DNA of 34,572 nucleotides from a virus: the IMG/VR virus record IMGVR_UViG_3300042539_001813, positions 1 through 34,572 of that record; one strand, given 5' to 3'. The position numbers and the translations under genes were made by a program. The notes under the pieces were generated by a model. It saw only the letters and a list, made by a program, of their open reading frames with translations. It searched no databases and was not told where the DNA came from. The first letter of the stretch is position 1. The number at the start of each line of letters is the position of its first letter. This document shows, piece after piece, positions 1 to 8,257 of the stretch.

Positions 1-3000
1 CAGAGCTTTACCAAAATCAGTTACCTGTTGCGCAGCGGTGTAGGCGGCCGTGTTGGTTGTGGCTGTCAGTGTCCGCACGACTGCGGACGGCGAAACGCCT
101 GGGTTGATGATGTCGATCTCGTAGGATTCCGAGGTCTCGCCAACGGGGGTTTCAGTAAAGCTCTGCCACTCGGTGCCGATGCGGCTTGAGCGAATCCAGT
201 TGATGGTTAGATCCTTGTTCGCTTTTCTGCCGCCGCCGACGTGCACGGGAGCAAACGGACGCAGCCCGATTCCGGTGTTAGTGAAGACAAACGCAGTCGC
301 ATCTAGGATCGAAGTGCCGAAGGTAGGCGTCTTGTAATAGCGCGCCAGATCGAGCTCAGCGGTCTCGTCATCGGTTCTAAAGACATTGGTTAAAACCACG
401 AACCGCTCACCGGTTGTGTGGGTGTCGGTGCGAGTTCCCCTTCGTCCACGTAGCAGTCCGCTTAACGTGTAGGAGTAATCGGCATTCAGCGTTGCGTTTC
501 TATACTGCAATATCTCATCGCCCACCAAACAGCCATTTGAGCCGTTTAGAACCTGGAGCATAGATTTGCTTTCGAGCTCGTCTGCGCTATTAATCATCAC
601 TACGCGAACCGTGTTGATCTCGTCGAAAACGTTGTCATAAAAGGCGCTTAACGCTGTAGTTGCTTTGCCAAGCACACATGACTGTGTGATGGTTTCGTAC
701 TCGTAATACGCTTCGTTATCCGTGCTCTTGAAAACAGCGGCCCCTCGCCACGGTGACTGATACCCGTTGGCGGCGATGTAAAAGCCACCGGTATTGTCGC
801 TGTCTCGCAGAATTGGGATATCTAAAAATACGGCGTTTGTGACACTCTTGGGATATAGAAGGTCATTCGGAACCGTTGTGAGTCCGGCAATCGGCGTTTG
901 AGCATAGAGGCTATTGGTGTCGAGTGACCCCTCGAATTCAAGCATATTACCTTTGAGACTTTTCTTTGTGATGCGAATAGTGTTGCCGTCAATGGTCACC
1001 AAATCGGTGGGCTCGACTGCCGAATAGTGGCGAGTGGTTGTGAATTTGGTAGACGTCCTGCCCGCCCAGCTTGTGTAGAGAGCAATCTCGGCCACCACCT
1101 TAGCCTCGCCAGGCGTGAAGACAGCGGGTACCTCGATGATTATTTGATTCAAAGAATTCGTCGTAAAGCGAGACGCAACTTGCGCACCTTGCTGGAGCTC
1201 GATGTCTTGATCCGAATACTTCAGGGTAATGCTTGTGGGCAAGGCAATCTCATCGGCTCGCGTAAATGGCAGACGAGTAGGAACCTCGGAGCCTACGTCA
1301 TGGGCAGCCAAATCCTCGAGGTCAATCGTGGTCGAGTCAGCGAGACTTCTAGAAACAAACTTTAGTTTTCCACCGCTCTCCACCGCGTCAAATTGATAGG
1401 CGTTCATTAACGCTTCCATGACGCCACGCCCCGACCCCGTGCCAGTAGCCATAAAGCCTCGAACACCGCCAGTGAGTTTTGTGGTTTCGATATCAGTTGC
1501 ATCAAGCCCCACGAGAGCGCACTCAGCCGCAACCACGGACGCGAGTGGAGCCTTATCTAACTGGAGCGTGTCCCCCACCCTCCAGCGATAAATTGTGATG
1601 CCATTTTGACTGGCGGGAAGGGCGCTGTAATACCAACCCGGAGCAATCGAAGACTCGTAGCCACCGGACGGGCCCTTTGTGCTAGGCGCGCCGGTATAGT
1701 CGAGGTGACGCTCTAACTGCAAACTAGCCGCACTATAAACGTCAATGCCATTAGTATCCCACCAACAGATAAACTCATCAGTAACCGCCGAGTATTGGAC
1801 GTTTTGCAAGACCGACATTCCAAAGTCGACAACTCCCGAACTGATAAATTGACCGGTCGAGCCATCAAAAATTAAGTAATTACGCGCCGTGTCCGCGTTG
1901 TTAAGGAACGCACCAAAGCCCACGATCCGATTGCGTTTAGTGTCAAAAGCATAATTGCTTCTTGGAGCCCCAATAGTATTAAAGGCATTTCCAGCGCCGT
2001 CTTGAGGGGTCGCCAATAGCGATGGCAGTTCGTATTCAACGAGCTTGGTGTAGCTAAAGGCGTCGTAAAACGCTACGGTGTCTGTCCCATATTCGGTCCA
2101 CACCATTACAACATTTGCGACGAGAGCACCGTTCGATATGGCAAGCGAATCGGAATAAAGAGGGTGCGTTTGAACGGTGCGCGAAAATGGATCAATGCTA
2201 TAAAAATTGTCAACAAAAGCGCCTTGATTGAATACAAGAACCTGTTCTGCAATTGGATTCCAGCGCAATAGATAGAGCGTATTAGAGGTGAACGCCGATT
2301 TTGTAATTGTTACGGTATGCTTAAAAACAAAGCTGTCCGCATCAAAAAAGTGAAAGTAATCAAAATAAACACCTACGCGAGTGTCTCTGCACGACAACAC
2401 AATTTCTCGCGTCACAGGAACATAGCAGAGCGTGTCGTAGGTGTAGGTTGAGTCGTTGGGTTGGATTTTTGGGAATATGTATTCAATTTCGCGTGTTGCG
2501 GGATTGAACACGAAAGGAGAATCGTTGAGCTGAGCGCCAACAAATAAGCGGTCGGTATTGGGGTCAACCACAATATATTGACCGCCGATGTCTGGAACGC
2601 CGCTTGCGGGCGAACCAGAGACTTGATAAATTATTTCTGGCTGCGGATAGTTGATGTCGGCGATTGTCGCGACTTCAAATTTGAATTGCGGAATACGTGC
2701 ACCATAATCATCCAGCTTTAAGCCCTGGAAAACTATATAAGCCTCTCCCCGATACGCCGGTGCGTCGCCCTCAATAGATTGACTGTACGGATCAGGGGTC
2801 TGTGTCTCGGTTCCGTCATAAACACGAATGTCATCAGCTTTGTCGAGTCCGGAGATGATCACCGGCAGCTCGCCCTCCCCCAGTTGAGACTGTGTTGTTT
2901 GGTCCTCTGGGGTTCGCCGATCCCAAATCAGTTTTCCATCCGCCCAGATTCGACGTATGCCAGAGATGGGCCCCTGGCAAATGCTTATTGCGACATCAAC

Positions 3001-3309
3001 CGAGTAGCTGTACGTTGTTTGCTCAGGCCCGCCGCCCTTGCCACCTTCCTTTTTTTCCGTTTCCTTGATTTCCGTGGCCCAGATAATGTTTCCCGACACG
3101 CCATAGACGCCATAAATTCTTGGGATCGTTTCGCCATAGGCACTCGATTGAACCTGGCGATCATTTAGACGCGGGCCATCGGGTAATTTTGGGGGGAATA
3201 GGGCGCCGCCCGCAGCAGTGCCGATTGAAAAACCGTAAGCAGCACCCTGTGGCCCGCCAATGGCAAAGCCAATGGCTGCGCCGGCAAGTCCCATAGCAAG
3301 CTGAGCCAT
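1..3309 (-). CDS. Giant phage tail-tip (baseplate hub) protein, GTA megatron-like, C-terminus off the left edge
   Basis: The frame is open from an ATG at 3309 down to base 1, giving at least 1103 residues. The start begins MAQLAMGLAGAAIGFAIGG, a Gly/Ala-rich N-terminus usual for tail-tip proteins, followed by a module with YGETIPRIYGVYGVSGNIIW and a KLDDYGARIPQFKFEV segment. Residues about 240-540 look like beta-propeller blades (VDPNTDRLFVGAQ, then VFNPATREIEYIFP). A Phage-tail_3 (PF13550)-like domain follows, with RWRVGDTLQLDK, DATDIETTKLTGGVRGF and later NAVFLDIPILRDSDNTGGFY, as in RcGTA gp15 and lambda J-type hubs. The role is inferred to be tail-tip assembly and host-surface contact during adsorption. 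Its ATG overlaps the stop of the NlpC/P60 gene by one base (TAATG), so it is the last visible gene of the tail-tip block. Family recognition is from motifs only. Confidence 0.88.
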   Translation of the reverse strand, partial: MAQLAMGLAGAAIGFAIGGPQGAAYGFSIGTAAGGALFPPKLPDGPRLNDRQVQSSAYGETIPRIYGVYGVSGNIIWATEIKETEKKEGGKGGGPEQTTYSYSVDVAISICQGPISGIRRIWADGKLIWDRRTPEDQTTQSQLGEGELPVIISGLDKADDIRVYDGTETQTPDPYSQSIEGDAPAYRGEAYIVFQGLKLDDYGARIPQFKFEVATIADINYPQPEIIYQVSGSPASGVPDIGGQYIVVDPNTDRLFVGAQLNDSPFVFNPATREIEYIFPKIQPNDSTYTYDTLCYVPVTREIVLSCRDTRVGVYFDYFHFFDADSFVFKHTVTITKSAFTSNTLYLLRWNPIAEQVLVFNQGAFVDNFYSIDPFSRTVQTHPLYSDSLAISNGALVANVVMVWTEYGTDTVAFYDAFSYTKLVEYELPSLLATPQDGAGNAFNTIGAPRSNYAFDTKRNRIVGFGAFLNNADTARNYLIFDGSTGQFISSGVVDFGMSVLQNVQYSAVTDEFICWWDTNGIDVYSAASLQLERHLDYTGAPSTKGPSGGYESSIAPGWYYSALPASQNGITIYRWRVGDTLQLDKAPLASVVAAECALVGLDATDIETTKLTGGVRGFMATGTGSGRGVMEALMNAYQFDAVESGGKLKFVSRSLADSTTIDLEDLAAHDVGSEVPTRLPFTRADEIALPTSITLKYSDQDIELQQGAQVASRFTTNSLNQIIIEVPAVFTPGEAKVVAEIALYTSWAGRTSTKFTTTRHYSAVEPTDLVTIDGNTIRITKKSLKGNMLEFEGSLDTNSLYAQTPIAGLTTVPNDLLYPKSVTNAVFLDIPILRDSDNTGGFYIAANGYQSPWRGAAVFKSTDNEAYYEYETITQSCVLGKATTALSAFYDNVFDEINTVRVVMINSADELESKSMLQVLNGSNGCLVGDEILQYRNATLNADYSYTLSGLLRGRRGTRTDTHTTGERFVVLTNVFRTDDETAELDLARYYKTPTFGTSILDATAFVFTNTGIGLRPFAPVHVGGGRKANKDLTINWIRSSRIGTEWQSFTETPVGETSESYEIDIINPGVSPSAVVRTLTATTNTAAYTAAQQVTDFGKAL

Positions 3310-3716
3310 TATTTTACTCCCGCAAATTTGTAGACGGAGACGATGCGCTCTCGCCAGGTGCTGTCTAAATCGTGCTCAACGACTTTGCGAGCGTTCGCAA
3401 AAGCGTGGATCATCCCTCGGTCGGTGCGAATGCCAAGATGTTGCGGACGGCCAAAATAGGAGAACAAAATAACGTCCCCCAGTTGCGGCTCTCCTTCCAC
3501 CATTTGAAGGTTTTGATTAAGGCTATTGAGCATCGCGTAGCTGTTGGGGCGTCTGGCATACCCGGTCTCTTCATAATCTATGAGGCCAAGATCGTTGCCA
3601 ACATTAAGAATCAAACCCGCGCAGTCGATTCCAGCAACAGTTCTGCCCTGGTGTCTAAAACGAACGCCAAGATACTTCCTTGCCTCTTCGACAATCTTTT
3701 CTCGCATGGTAATCAT
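3309..3716 (-). CDS. NlpC/P60 cysteine peptidase of the tail tip
   Basis: This 135-residue protein matches the small NlpC/P60 hydrolases found next to phage and GTA tail-tip genes (RcGTA gp14 position). The catalytic Cys is seen in GIDCAGL (Cys32) and the His in RPQHLGI (His93); a later MIHAFANARKVVEH segment carries further conserved histidines. LGDVILF before the His is the usual strand. The family cleaves peptidoglycan stem peptides, so the protein is expected to sit at the tail tip and open the cell wall locally during DNA entry. The start ATG overlaps the upstream stop by four bases (ATGA) and the stop overlaps the next start, so the three genes are translationally coupled. An internal Met4 is a less likely start. 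Confidence 0.93.
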   Translation of the reverse strand: MITMREKIVEEARKYLGVRFRHQGRTVAGIDCAGLILNVGNDLGLIDYEETGYARRPNSYAMLNSLNQNLQMVEGEPQLGDVILFSYFGRPQHLGIRTDRGMIHAFANARKVVEHDLDSTWRERIVSVYKFAGVK

Positions 3717-4801
3717 CGCCCGCTGCGCATGACTCTATTTAATCCCGGTACATGCGGATGACCCCGGAAATTCACCGCGTTGGAAAATTTAGCCACGCAA
3801 TCTTCTTTAAAGCGCTTAGTGCAACCGGCGATGGCCGTGTAGGTGTCACCCACAGCCACTGGCAGCGGGAACTCTAGTTGCACAATAAACAGTGTCGGTG
3901 CCGACTCTTTGATCTCCATGCTTAAGCCCACCGCCTCGCCACTGGTCATCTGAATTTTCCCGGCAGCAAAATAGCCAACAGTCCCTTGCGGCGCAACAAC
4001 ACCACCACTTGTATAAGTACCAAACGACGTCGTGTTAATGTTGACCGTGAACGTATTCGTAGCCACGGTCTGGACGACCCCATAAAGACCGTTTATTTGC
4101 GTCATGCCTAAAACGCTGTGAAAAAATACGTATTGACCAGCCAGCAGGCCGTGTGCGGCTGAAGTCACGGAAGCTGCTCCCGCCTTCGTAATACCCGTGA
4201 TTGTTTTCCCAGTAGGCCCAGCTTCGGTTCGGCCCGAATCAAACAAAACAATCTGATCAGCCGAGATTGCGGTAATAGTCCCGGTCACGGTGTACGGAGT
4301 AAGATCGACGCCACACTGCGCGCTCCCCAATTCAATCGTGCAAGTGGGCGAATACACTCTGTTTCTTGATTGAGTAAAAGCGCTGCTTAAGCCACGAAGC
4401 TCAGTTTCAAATTTTCCGTTTTGAATTTGAATGTCACCAAACCGGCCTCGGTTCAGAATGTCTTTGCCTTGAGAAAGGTCTTTCCAGTTGACCTGAAAAA
4501 TCTCAACCTCGGCGTAGTCCCAAGCTCCGTTTAAAAGGTCTTGAGGATCGATCAGAGAACTATCAAGTAGACCTCTTGCCTGGGAGTTATCCGGGGCCAG
4601 CTTGGTTTGCGTCTCATACGCGCTTGGCAGAAAACCAGACTGCGACTGATACGTTAAGCCTTCAAAAATAACGTCCTCGTCGTGGTCCGTGAAGCCTAAA
4701 GTAATTTGAGGAGAACGCTGTAGAGTGACCTTAAAACAAACGCAAGTCGAGGTCGTGTCACCTTGCAGATGAGTAAGCAACCCAGCGGGAATGATTTTCA
4801 T
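3713..4801 (-). CDS. DUF2163/BR0599-family tail-tip protein with an inserted FCCH-like module
   Basis: The N-terminal half (MKIIPAGLLTHLQGDTTSTC, LGFTDHDEDVIFEGLTY, then FQVNWKDLSQGKDILNRGRFG) is the DUF2163 signature, corresponding to RcGTA gp13, a hub protein that links the distal tail to the tip. CTIELGSAQCGVDLTPYTVTGTI and the final CTKRFKEDCVAKFSNAVNFRGHPHVPG with paired cysteines are the BR0599 C-terminal domain; this ending is very typical. Between them, residues about 200-270 form a separate Gly/Thr-rich module (ITGITKAGAASVTSAAHG, then GMTQINGLYGVV) resembling the ubiquitin-activating E1 FCCH-type domain that recurs in phage tail proteins. The family is normally about 290 residues, so this module accounts for the extra length. 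ATGA overlap with the peptidase gene. Confidence 0.92.
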   Translation of the reverse strand: MKIIPAGLLTHLQGDTTSTCVCFKVTLQRSPQITLGFTDHDEDVIFEGLTYQSQSGFLPSAYETQTKLAPDNSQARGLLDSSLIDPQDLLNGAWDYAEVEIFQVNWKDLSQGKDILNRGRFGDIQIQNGKFETELRGLSSAFTQSRNRVYSPTCTIELGSAQCGVDLTPYTVTGTITAISADQIVLFDSGRTEAGPTGKTITGITKAGAASVTSAAHGLLAGQYVFFHSVLGMTQINGLYGVVQTVATNTFTVNINTTSFGTYTSGGVVAPQGTVGYFAAGKIQMTSGEAVGLSMEIKESAPTLFIVQLEFPLPVAVGDTYTAIAGCTKRFKEDCVAKFSNAVNFRGHPHVPGLNRVMRSGR

Positions 4802-5728
4802 TTATTCCCTCACTTCTTGCAACGTGACGCTTGGCCCGGCAATTAAGCGGTTGTCGTAGGGTCCGCCTAGAATCATTTCCCAGTCAATCTCATCATTAGC
4901 AAAGTGAACGGGCACGTAAAAATCACCAGACCAGGTGAGTGCTTCGGTGGGCTGCGGGTACTTACGGGCCGAGCCAGGCCCAGTGACAGTCAGTCCTGTC
5001 GTGTTGGTGCTGATGTAAAGCTTGTTGGAGGCAATTGAAGAGATGCTGTGGCTTAAGTTATTAAGCACGGTCGATGACGTACCCGTGACACTCTGAAGAT
5101 AGACGCGACCGCCCGTGGTGAAAAGGCTTGTAAACGAAGTGCCGCTAAAAGTGAGCTCCGTTGGATTGCCCACAGTAATTGCGGTTGGGGAAGCCGAGGC
5201 GTCATAAACAAAGGTCACAATGCCGGTTGTGTAGGAGGCTGCGTAATTGCCGGGCGCTGCGCCCGAGGTCTGTACCACCCCACCCCGCTTCAACGCAATC
5301 GCCGATTTGGGTCGAGTAATTCTGCGGTCGTAGGTGCGAATCGCATTGATGGTGGAATATCTAAGATTCAAGGAATAGCTTGGAACTCCATAACCAAAAC
5401 CAATGGTCCCAACCGGTGCGCTGTTTTGCCACCCTTGCAGATTCCCTCTGGCGTAATCGACTGTTTGATCTTTGGGGTCTTGCATCAAAAAGCCGAAAGC
5501 GCCGCCGTCTGTCGCTTCGTGGAGCGCTTCTATCTCGAGCCACTGCGCCACCTCCATCGGGGCAACACCTAAGTCATACTGACGCAGTGTTCGGGCCCAA
5601 TTGACATTGACCGATTCATAGCCGTTTCCTCCCATGACGCGAGTGTTACTACGCATATTTTTTCCGCGAATCCCCGCCCGAATAACAGATTCAGGAAGTA
5701 TCAAGTCGTCATAGATTGTTATGGTCAT
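4802..5728 (-). CDS. DUF2460 distal tail protein with an extra central domain
   Basis: The first 130 residues (YDDLILPESVIRAGIRGK, SRVMGG-like turn, WARTLRQYDLGVAPM, EALHEATDGGAFGFLMQDPKD) and the last 40 (FYVPVHFANDEIDWEM) are the DUF2460 family (PF09343; RcGTA gp12), which forms the distal tail ring joining tail tube to hub. The usual length is about 210 residues; this one is 308. The extra residues lie around 180-265 and are a Ser/Thr-rich beta segment (PTELTFSGTSFTSLFTTGG, then KLYISTNTTGLTVTG) placed after the YAASYTTGIVTFVYD strand. The ATG start overlaps the tape-measure stop by four bases (ATGA), and its own stop abuts the DUF2163 start. Confidence 0.92.
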   Translation of the reverse strand: MTITIYDDLILPESVIRAGIRGKNMRSNTRVMGGNGYESVNVNWARTLRQYDLGVAPMEVAQWLEIEALHEATDGGAFGFLMQDPKDQTVDYARGNLQGWQNSAPVGTIGFGYGVPSYSLNLRYSTINAIRTYDRRITRPKSAIALKRGGVVQTSGAAPGNYAASYTTGIVTFVYDASASPTAITVGNPTELTFSGTSFTSLFTTGGRVYLQSVTGTSSTVLNNLSHSISSIASNKLYISTNTTGLTVTGPGSARKYPQPTEALTWSGDFYVPVHFANDEIDWEMILGGPYDNRLIAGPSVTLQEVRE

Positions 5729-7698
5729 GTGTTTCGTCCAATCGCTCGTTGAATAGCCTGGCCTGTCGCTGCTGCGATTTGCATCTGAGATCTGCGATCA
5801 GAGGCGCCATTGATCGTGAAGCTGTTGTTAACCGTGATTTGATTGCCCGCTTGCCCGGCAAGTTGATTGTTGGGAATAATCGTCCCGCCGCTTCGTGGGG
5901 TAACGAAGAGCTCCGGCCCACGCTCGCCCACCAGATAGGTCTTATCTGGGAATACGTCTCCGCCGGTGGCGCGGGCTCCGAATAGCGTTGAGAAAAAAGC
6001 CCCCATTCCACTGCTGGCTCCACCCGAGGCGCCGGACAGAATGCCGCCCAAGGCGTCTTGCAAAGGTTTGGTGACCAAATTGCGCATAATGATTCGGATT
6101 AAGTCCTGCTCAATCCCCTTCAAAAGGCTGCGCAAATTGCCGCCACTAATCACCGCATCCTCGAAAGCAGTGCCAATAACATCACCAAATCTCTTGGCGA
6201 TGTCCTCCATCTGCTTGAGTTGATCGGGAGCCTGTACCGGAAAAATCTTGTCGAAGGCGTTCATTCGCGCTTCCGCAATTTTTTCCTCTACCTCGGCAAC
6301 GCCATACCCAGCCGCGATCAGCCGCTCACGCAAATTCAAAAGTCGTGCCTCTTCGTCAGCCAATTTTTGAGCGGGCGAGGCGGTTTCGTCGTAGAGCGTC
6401 TTCCACTCGCGATTTAGCGCGAGCGCTTCCTCAAGTTGCGTCATGGAAGCCTCTTGCTCTTCACGTCGGCGTATTAAGACATCAGCCAATTTCTGCGACG
6501 CTTCAAGCTGCTGCATCGTGGCGCCCGCGAGAAACACTTCGGCTACGGCGAGCTCCTCGTCAGACATCGTTAGTTTCTGGACGGCCAGCGCCTGGCGCTC
6601 GATGAGCTTTTCTGCGTCGTCGTTAAGGGTTACTTTTTTAGTATCGCCAGCCAGTGCTGGAGCATCTTTTTTTGTTTCTACTTTCTTGCCACGTGCCTCG
6701 GAATCCATACGCCGTGAGATCTGATCACTCATATCGCCCGTCGCTTTGGCAAGCGCTTCAACCTGAGCCAGTTCCCGAAGGTAGGCTCCGCGCCGTTCCA
6801 ATGATTTGGCAGCCAGGCTGTCTTTCTCGCCTCGGGCAATCAGCTCCCTGTAAGAGTCATCGATTGAACGGATTTCGCCTTGTATATTGCCGAAGGGGTT
6901 GGTTAGCCCAAGCTTGAGCATGTCTTGAAACTGCAAGCCGTGTTTTCGGGCAAGCAAGAACTCGTTGGCCAACTGAGTCACATACGGGATTAGGCTATTG
7001 CCAATTTCAATTGCGGCGCTATTGGAGGCGGTCTTGATACGGTCAAGATTGTCATTAAATTCATTTGCCCGGCGGGCGGCGTCCGGCAGGATTACCCCGC
7101 CCAGACGCTCTAATTCGTTTCCCATTTGGGCTAAGCCTTCGCGGCCATTATTTAGGAACGTGATCATCCCGGCGCCAGACCGCCCGAACAGCGCCACGGC
7201 TAACGCACTCTTGTTGGCACCATCTTCGTATTGAGCGAACTTGTCTGCGACCTCGGCAAGTATCTGGTCAGTCGCTTTAATGTTGCCATTGGCATCTTTA
7301 ACAGACACGCCAATGGCGTCGAAGGCTTTCTGCGCTTCGCCGGTACCCCGTGCCGTCTCAGCAATTGAGCGGTTAAACTTAATGATATTAGTTGCAAACT
7401 CTTCGGTCGAGACGTCACTAAGTTTGGCAGCGTATTGAAGCTTTGATAAAGAGTCCGTCGTGATACCGGTGCGCTCGGATAAGTTGTAAAGCGCATCGGC
7501 TGCATCGATAGCCCCTTTAATCCAACCGGCAAACATCTGAGCCGAAAAATAGGCCGCAAGCCCTCCGACCAGCGTGCGAGCGTCTCGCGAAATGGAATTA
7601 AAGCTCTTTTGCGCTTGGTAGGCAGCCTTTTCCATGCCGGAGCGAAACTGCGCCGTCTCTGCGACCAAGGAGACAACAAGATTTCCAAGAGCACTCAT
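5725..7698 (-). CDS. Tail tape measure protein
   Basis: This 657-residue protein lies directly after the G/GT chaperone genes, the fixed position of tape measures. The N-terminus (SLVAETAQFRSGMEKAA, then AYFSAQMFAGWIKGAIDAAD) and the segment LSERTGITTDSLSKLQYAAK are typical. The middle is long-helix, charged sequence (about 270-520). The C-terminus has the glycine-rich GARATGGDVFPDKTYLVGERGPELFVTPRSG element, here in the order seen in lambda H-like proteins. It sets tail length and is ejected ahead of the DNA. At about 0.15 nm per residue, a general rule for siphovirus tape measures, it predicts a tail near 100 nm. The ATG overlaps the T stop by four bases (ATGA). Confidence 0.95.
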   Translation of the reverse strand: MSALGNLVVSLVAETAQFRSGMEKAAYQAQKSFNSISRDARTLVGGLAAYFSAQMFAGWIKGAIDAADALYNLSERTGITTDSLSKLQYAAKLSDVSTEEFATNIIKFNRSIAETARGTGEAQKAFDAIGVSVKDANGNIKATDQILAEVADKFAQYEDGANKSALAVALFGRSGAGMITFLNNGREGLAQMGNELERLGGVILPDAARRANEFNDNLDRIKTASNSAAIEIGNSLIPYVTQLANEFLLARKHGLQFQDMLKLGLTNPFGNIQGEIRSIDDSYRELIARGEKDSLAAKSLERRGAYLRELAQVEALAKATGDMSDQISRRMDSEARGKKVETKKDAPALAGDTKKVTLNDDAEKLIERQALAVQKLTMSDEELAVAEVFLAGATMQQLEASQKLADVLIRRREEQEASMTQLEEALALNREWKTLYDETASPAQKLADEEARLLNLRERLIAAGYGVAEVEEKIAEARMNAFDKIFPVQAPDQLKQMEDIAKRFGDVIGTAFEDAVISGGNLRSLLKGIEQDLIRIIMRNLVTKPLQDALGGILSGASGGASSGMGAFFSTLFGARATGGDVFPDKTYLVGERGPELFVTPRSGGTIIPNNQLAGQAGNQITVNNSFTINGASDRRSQMQIAAATGQAIQRAIGRNT

Positions 7699-8254
7699 GA
7701 TTCAGTTTTCTTTCTAATGACTCGGTTAGCGAACATCGCTCGCAAAACATTTGAGGCTTTCTGTTTTGGTTTTTCAGGCTCGTTTTGCAGCTTGAAAAAA
7801 GCCATCCATTCCGTGAGCTCGGCACTCGACATTCGTGAAAGCATTTCCCCGACCGGCATGCCGAGCTTGAGCGCCAAGGAGAAATAAAATCTTCTCTCGG
7901 GCCGGGATTCTAGTTTTTTGCGAGGTCGTCCAAATCGGTCTGAGTGAGCCGATTCAATCTTTGCGCGACTTTGATGCAACGATCTAGTGCAGCCGAAGAT
8001 TTTCTCCCCAGTGCCACTAAATCATCCTTTGCAAAAAGGGAATTGCCGCCCTCATCGACGGCAGTGGCAAGCAAAAGCTTTGCGCGAATATTGTCCATAT
8101 TGGACTTATCTGCAATGAGCGATTGCTCCCACGCATCGCGCATGGCTCCGGTCATCGAGGCGATGATTACGTCACCGCCCCATTCAGGAACCGAGACCAC
8201 TTCTTTTTTCAGGTCATCTTTTTCGAGGATAGCCTCACGAGTTAGGATGGCCAT
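7695..8254 (-). CDS. Tail assembly chaperone GT, -1 frameshift fusion
   Basis: Shifting -1 at A_AAA_AAC (7919-7913) joins G residues 1-113 to the downstream frame, giving a 186-residue product. The junction reads DLDDLAKKLESRPERRFYF, and the T part (SLALKLGMPVGEMLSRMSSAE, then ELTEWMAFFKLQNEP) matches the short T domains of siphoviruses, which often carry this LTEW-type helix. The T frame has no credible start of its own: its only upstream Met (7979) lies inside G. GT would bind tail tube through T and tape measure through G. The T stop overlaps the tape-measure ATG. Confidence 0.82.
7910..8254 (-). CDS. Tail assembly chaperone G (unshifted product)
   Basis: A 114-residue protein (MAILTREAILEKDDLKKEVVS, VPEWGGDVIIASMTGAMRDAWE, ending DLDDLAKN) of the phage tail assembly chaperone type, placed between tail tube and tape measure. 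It is expected to coat the tape measure during tail assembly and not enter the virion. The last two sense codons before the TAG lie within a slippery heptamer, so a fraction of ribosomes should continue in the -1 frame to make GT. The start ATG lies four bases after the tail-tube stop. Confidence 0.85.
   Translation of the reverse strand: MAILTREAILEKDDLKKEVVSVPEWGGDVIIASMTGAMRDAWEQSLIADKSNMDNIRAKLLLATAVDEGGNSLFAKDDLVALGRKSSAALDRCIKVAQRLNRLTQTDLDDLAKN
7913..7919 (-). promoter_or_regulatory. -1 ribosomal frameshift site of the G/GT chaperone
   Basis: On the minus strand the zero-frame codons are GCA AAA AAC TAG, which contain the heptamer A_AAA_AAC in correct X_XXY_YYZ phase, directly before the G stop codon. 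The downstream T frame is exactly -1 to G. G/GT frameshifting here is a well established feature of long-tailed phages. A stimulatory downstream structure was not worked out. Confidence 0.8.
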
Positions 8255-8257
8255 TGA

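Noticed and set aside
1027-3168. Plus-strand ORFs of 112 and 129 codons
   Set aside because: They lie opposite the long tail-tip reading frame and have no family features.
5361-7887. Several plus- and minus-strand ORFs of 60-164 codons over DUF2460 and the tape measure
   Set aside because: Shadows in other frames of genes with clear families.
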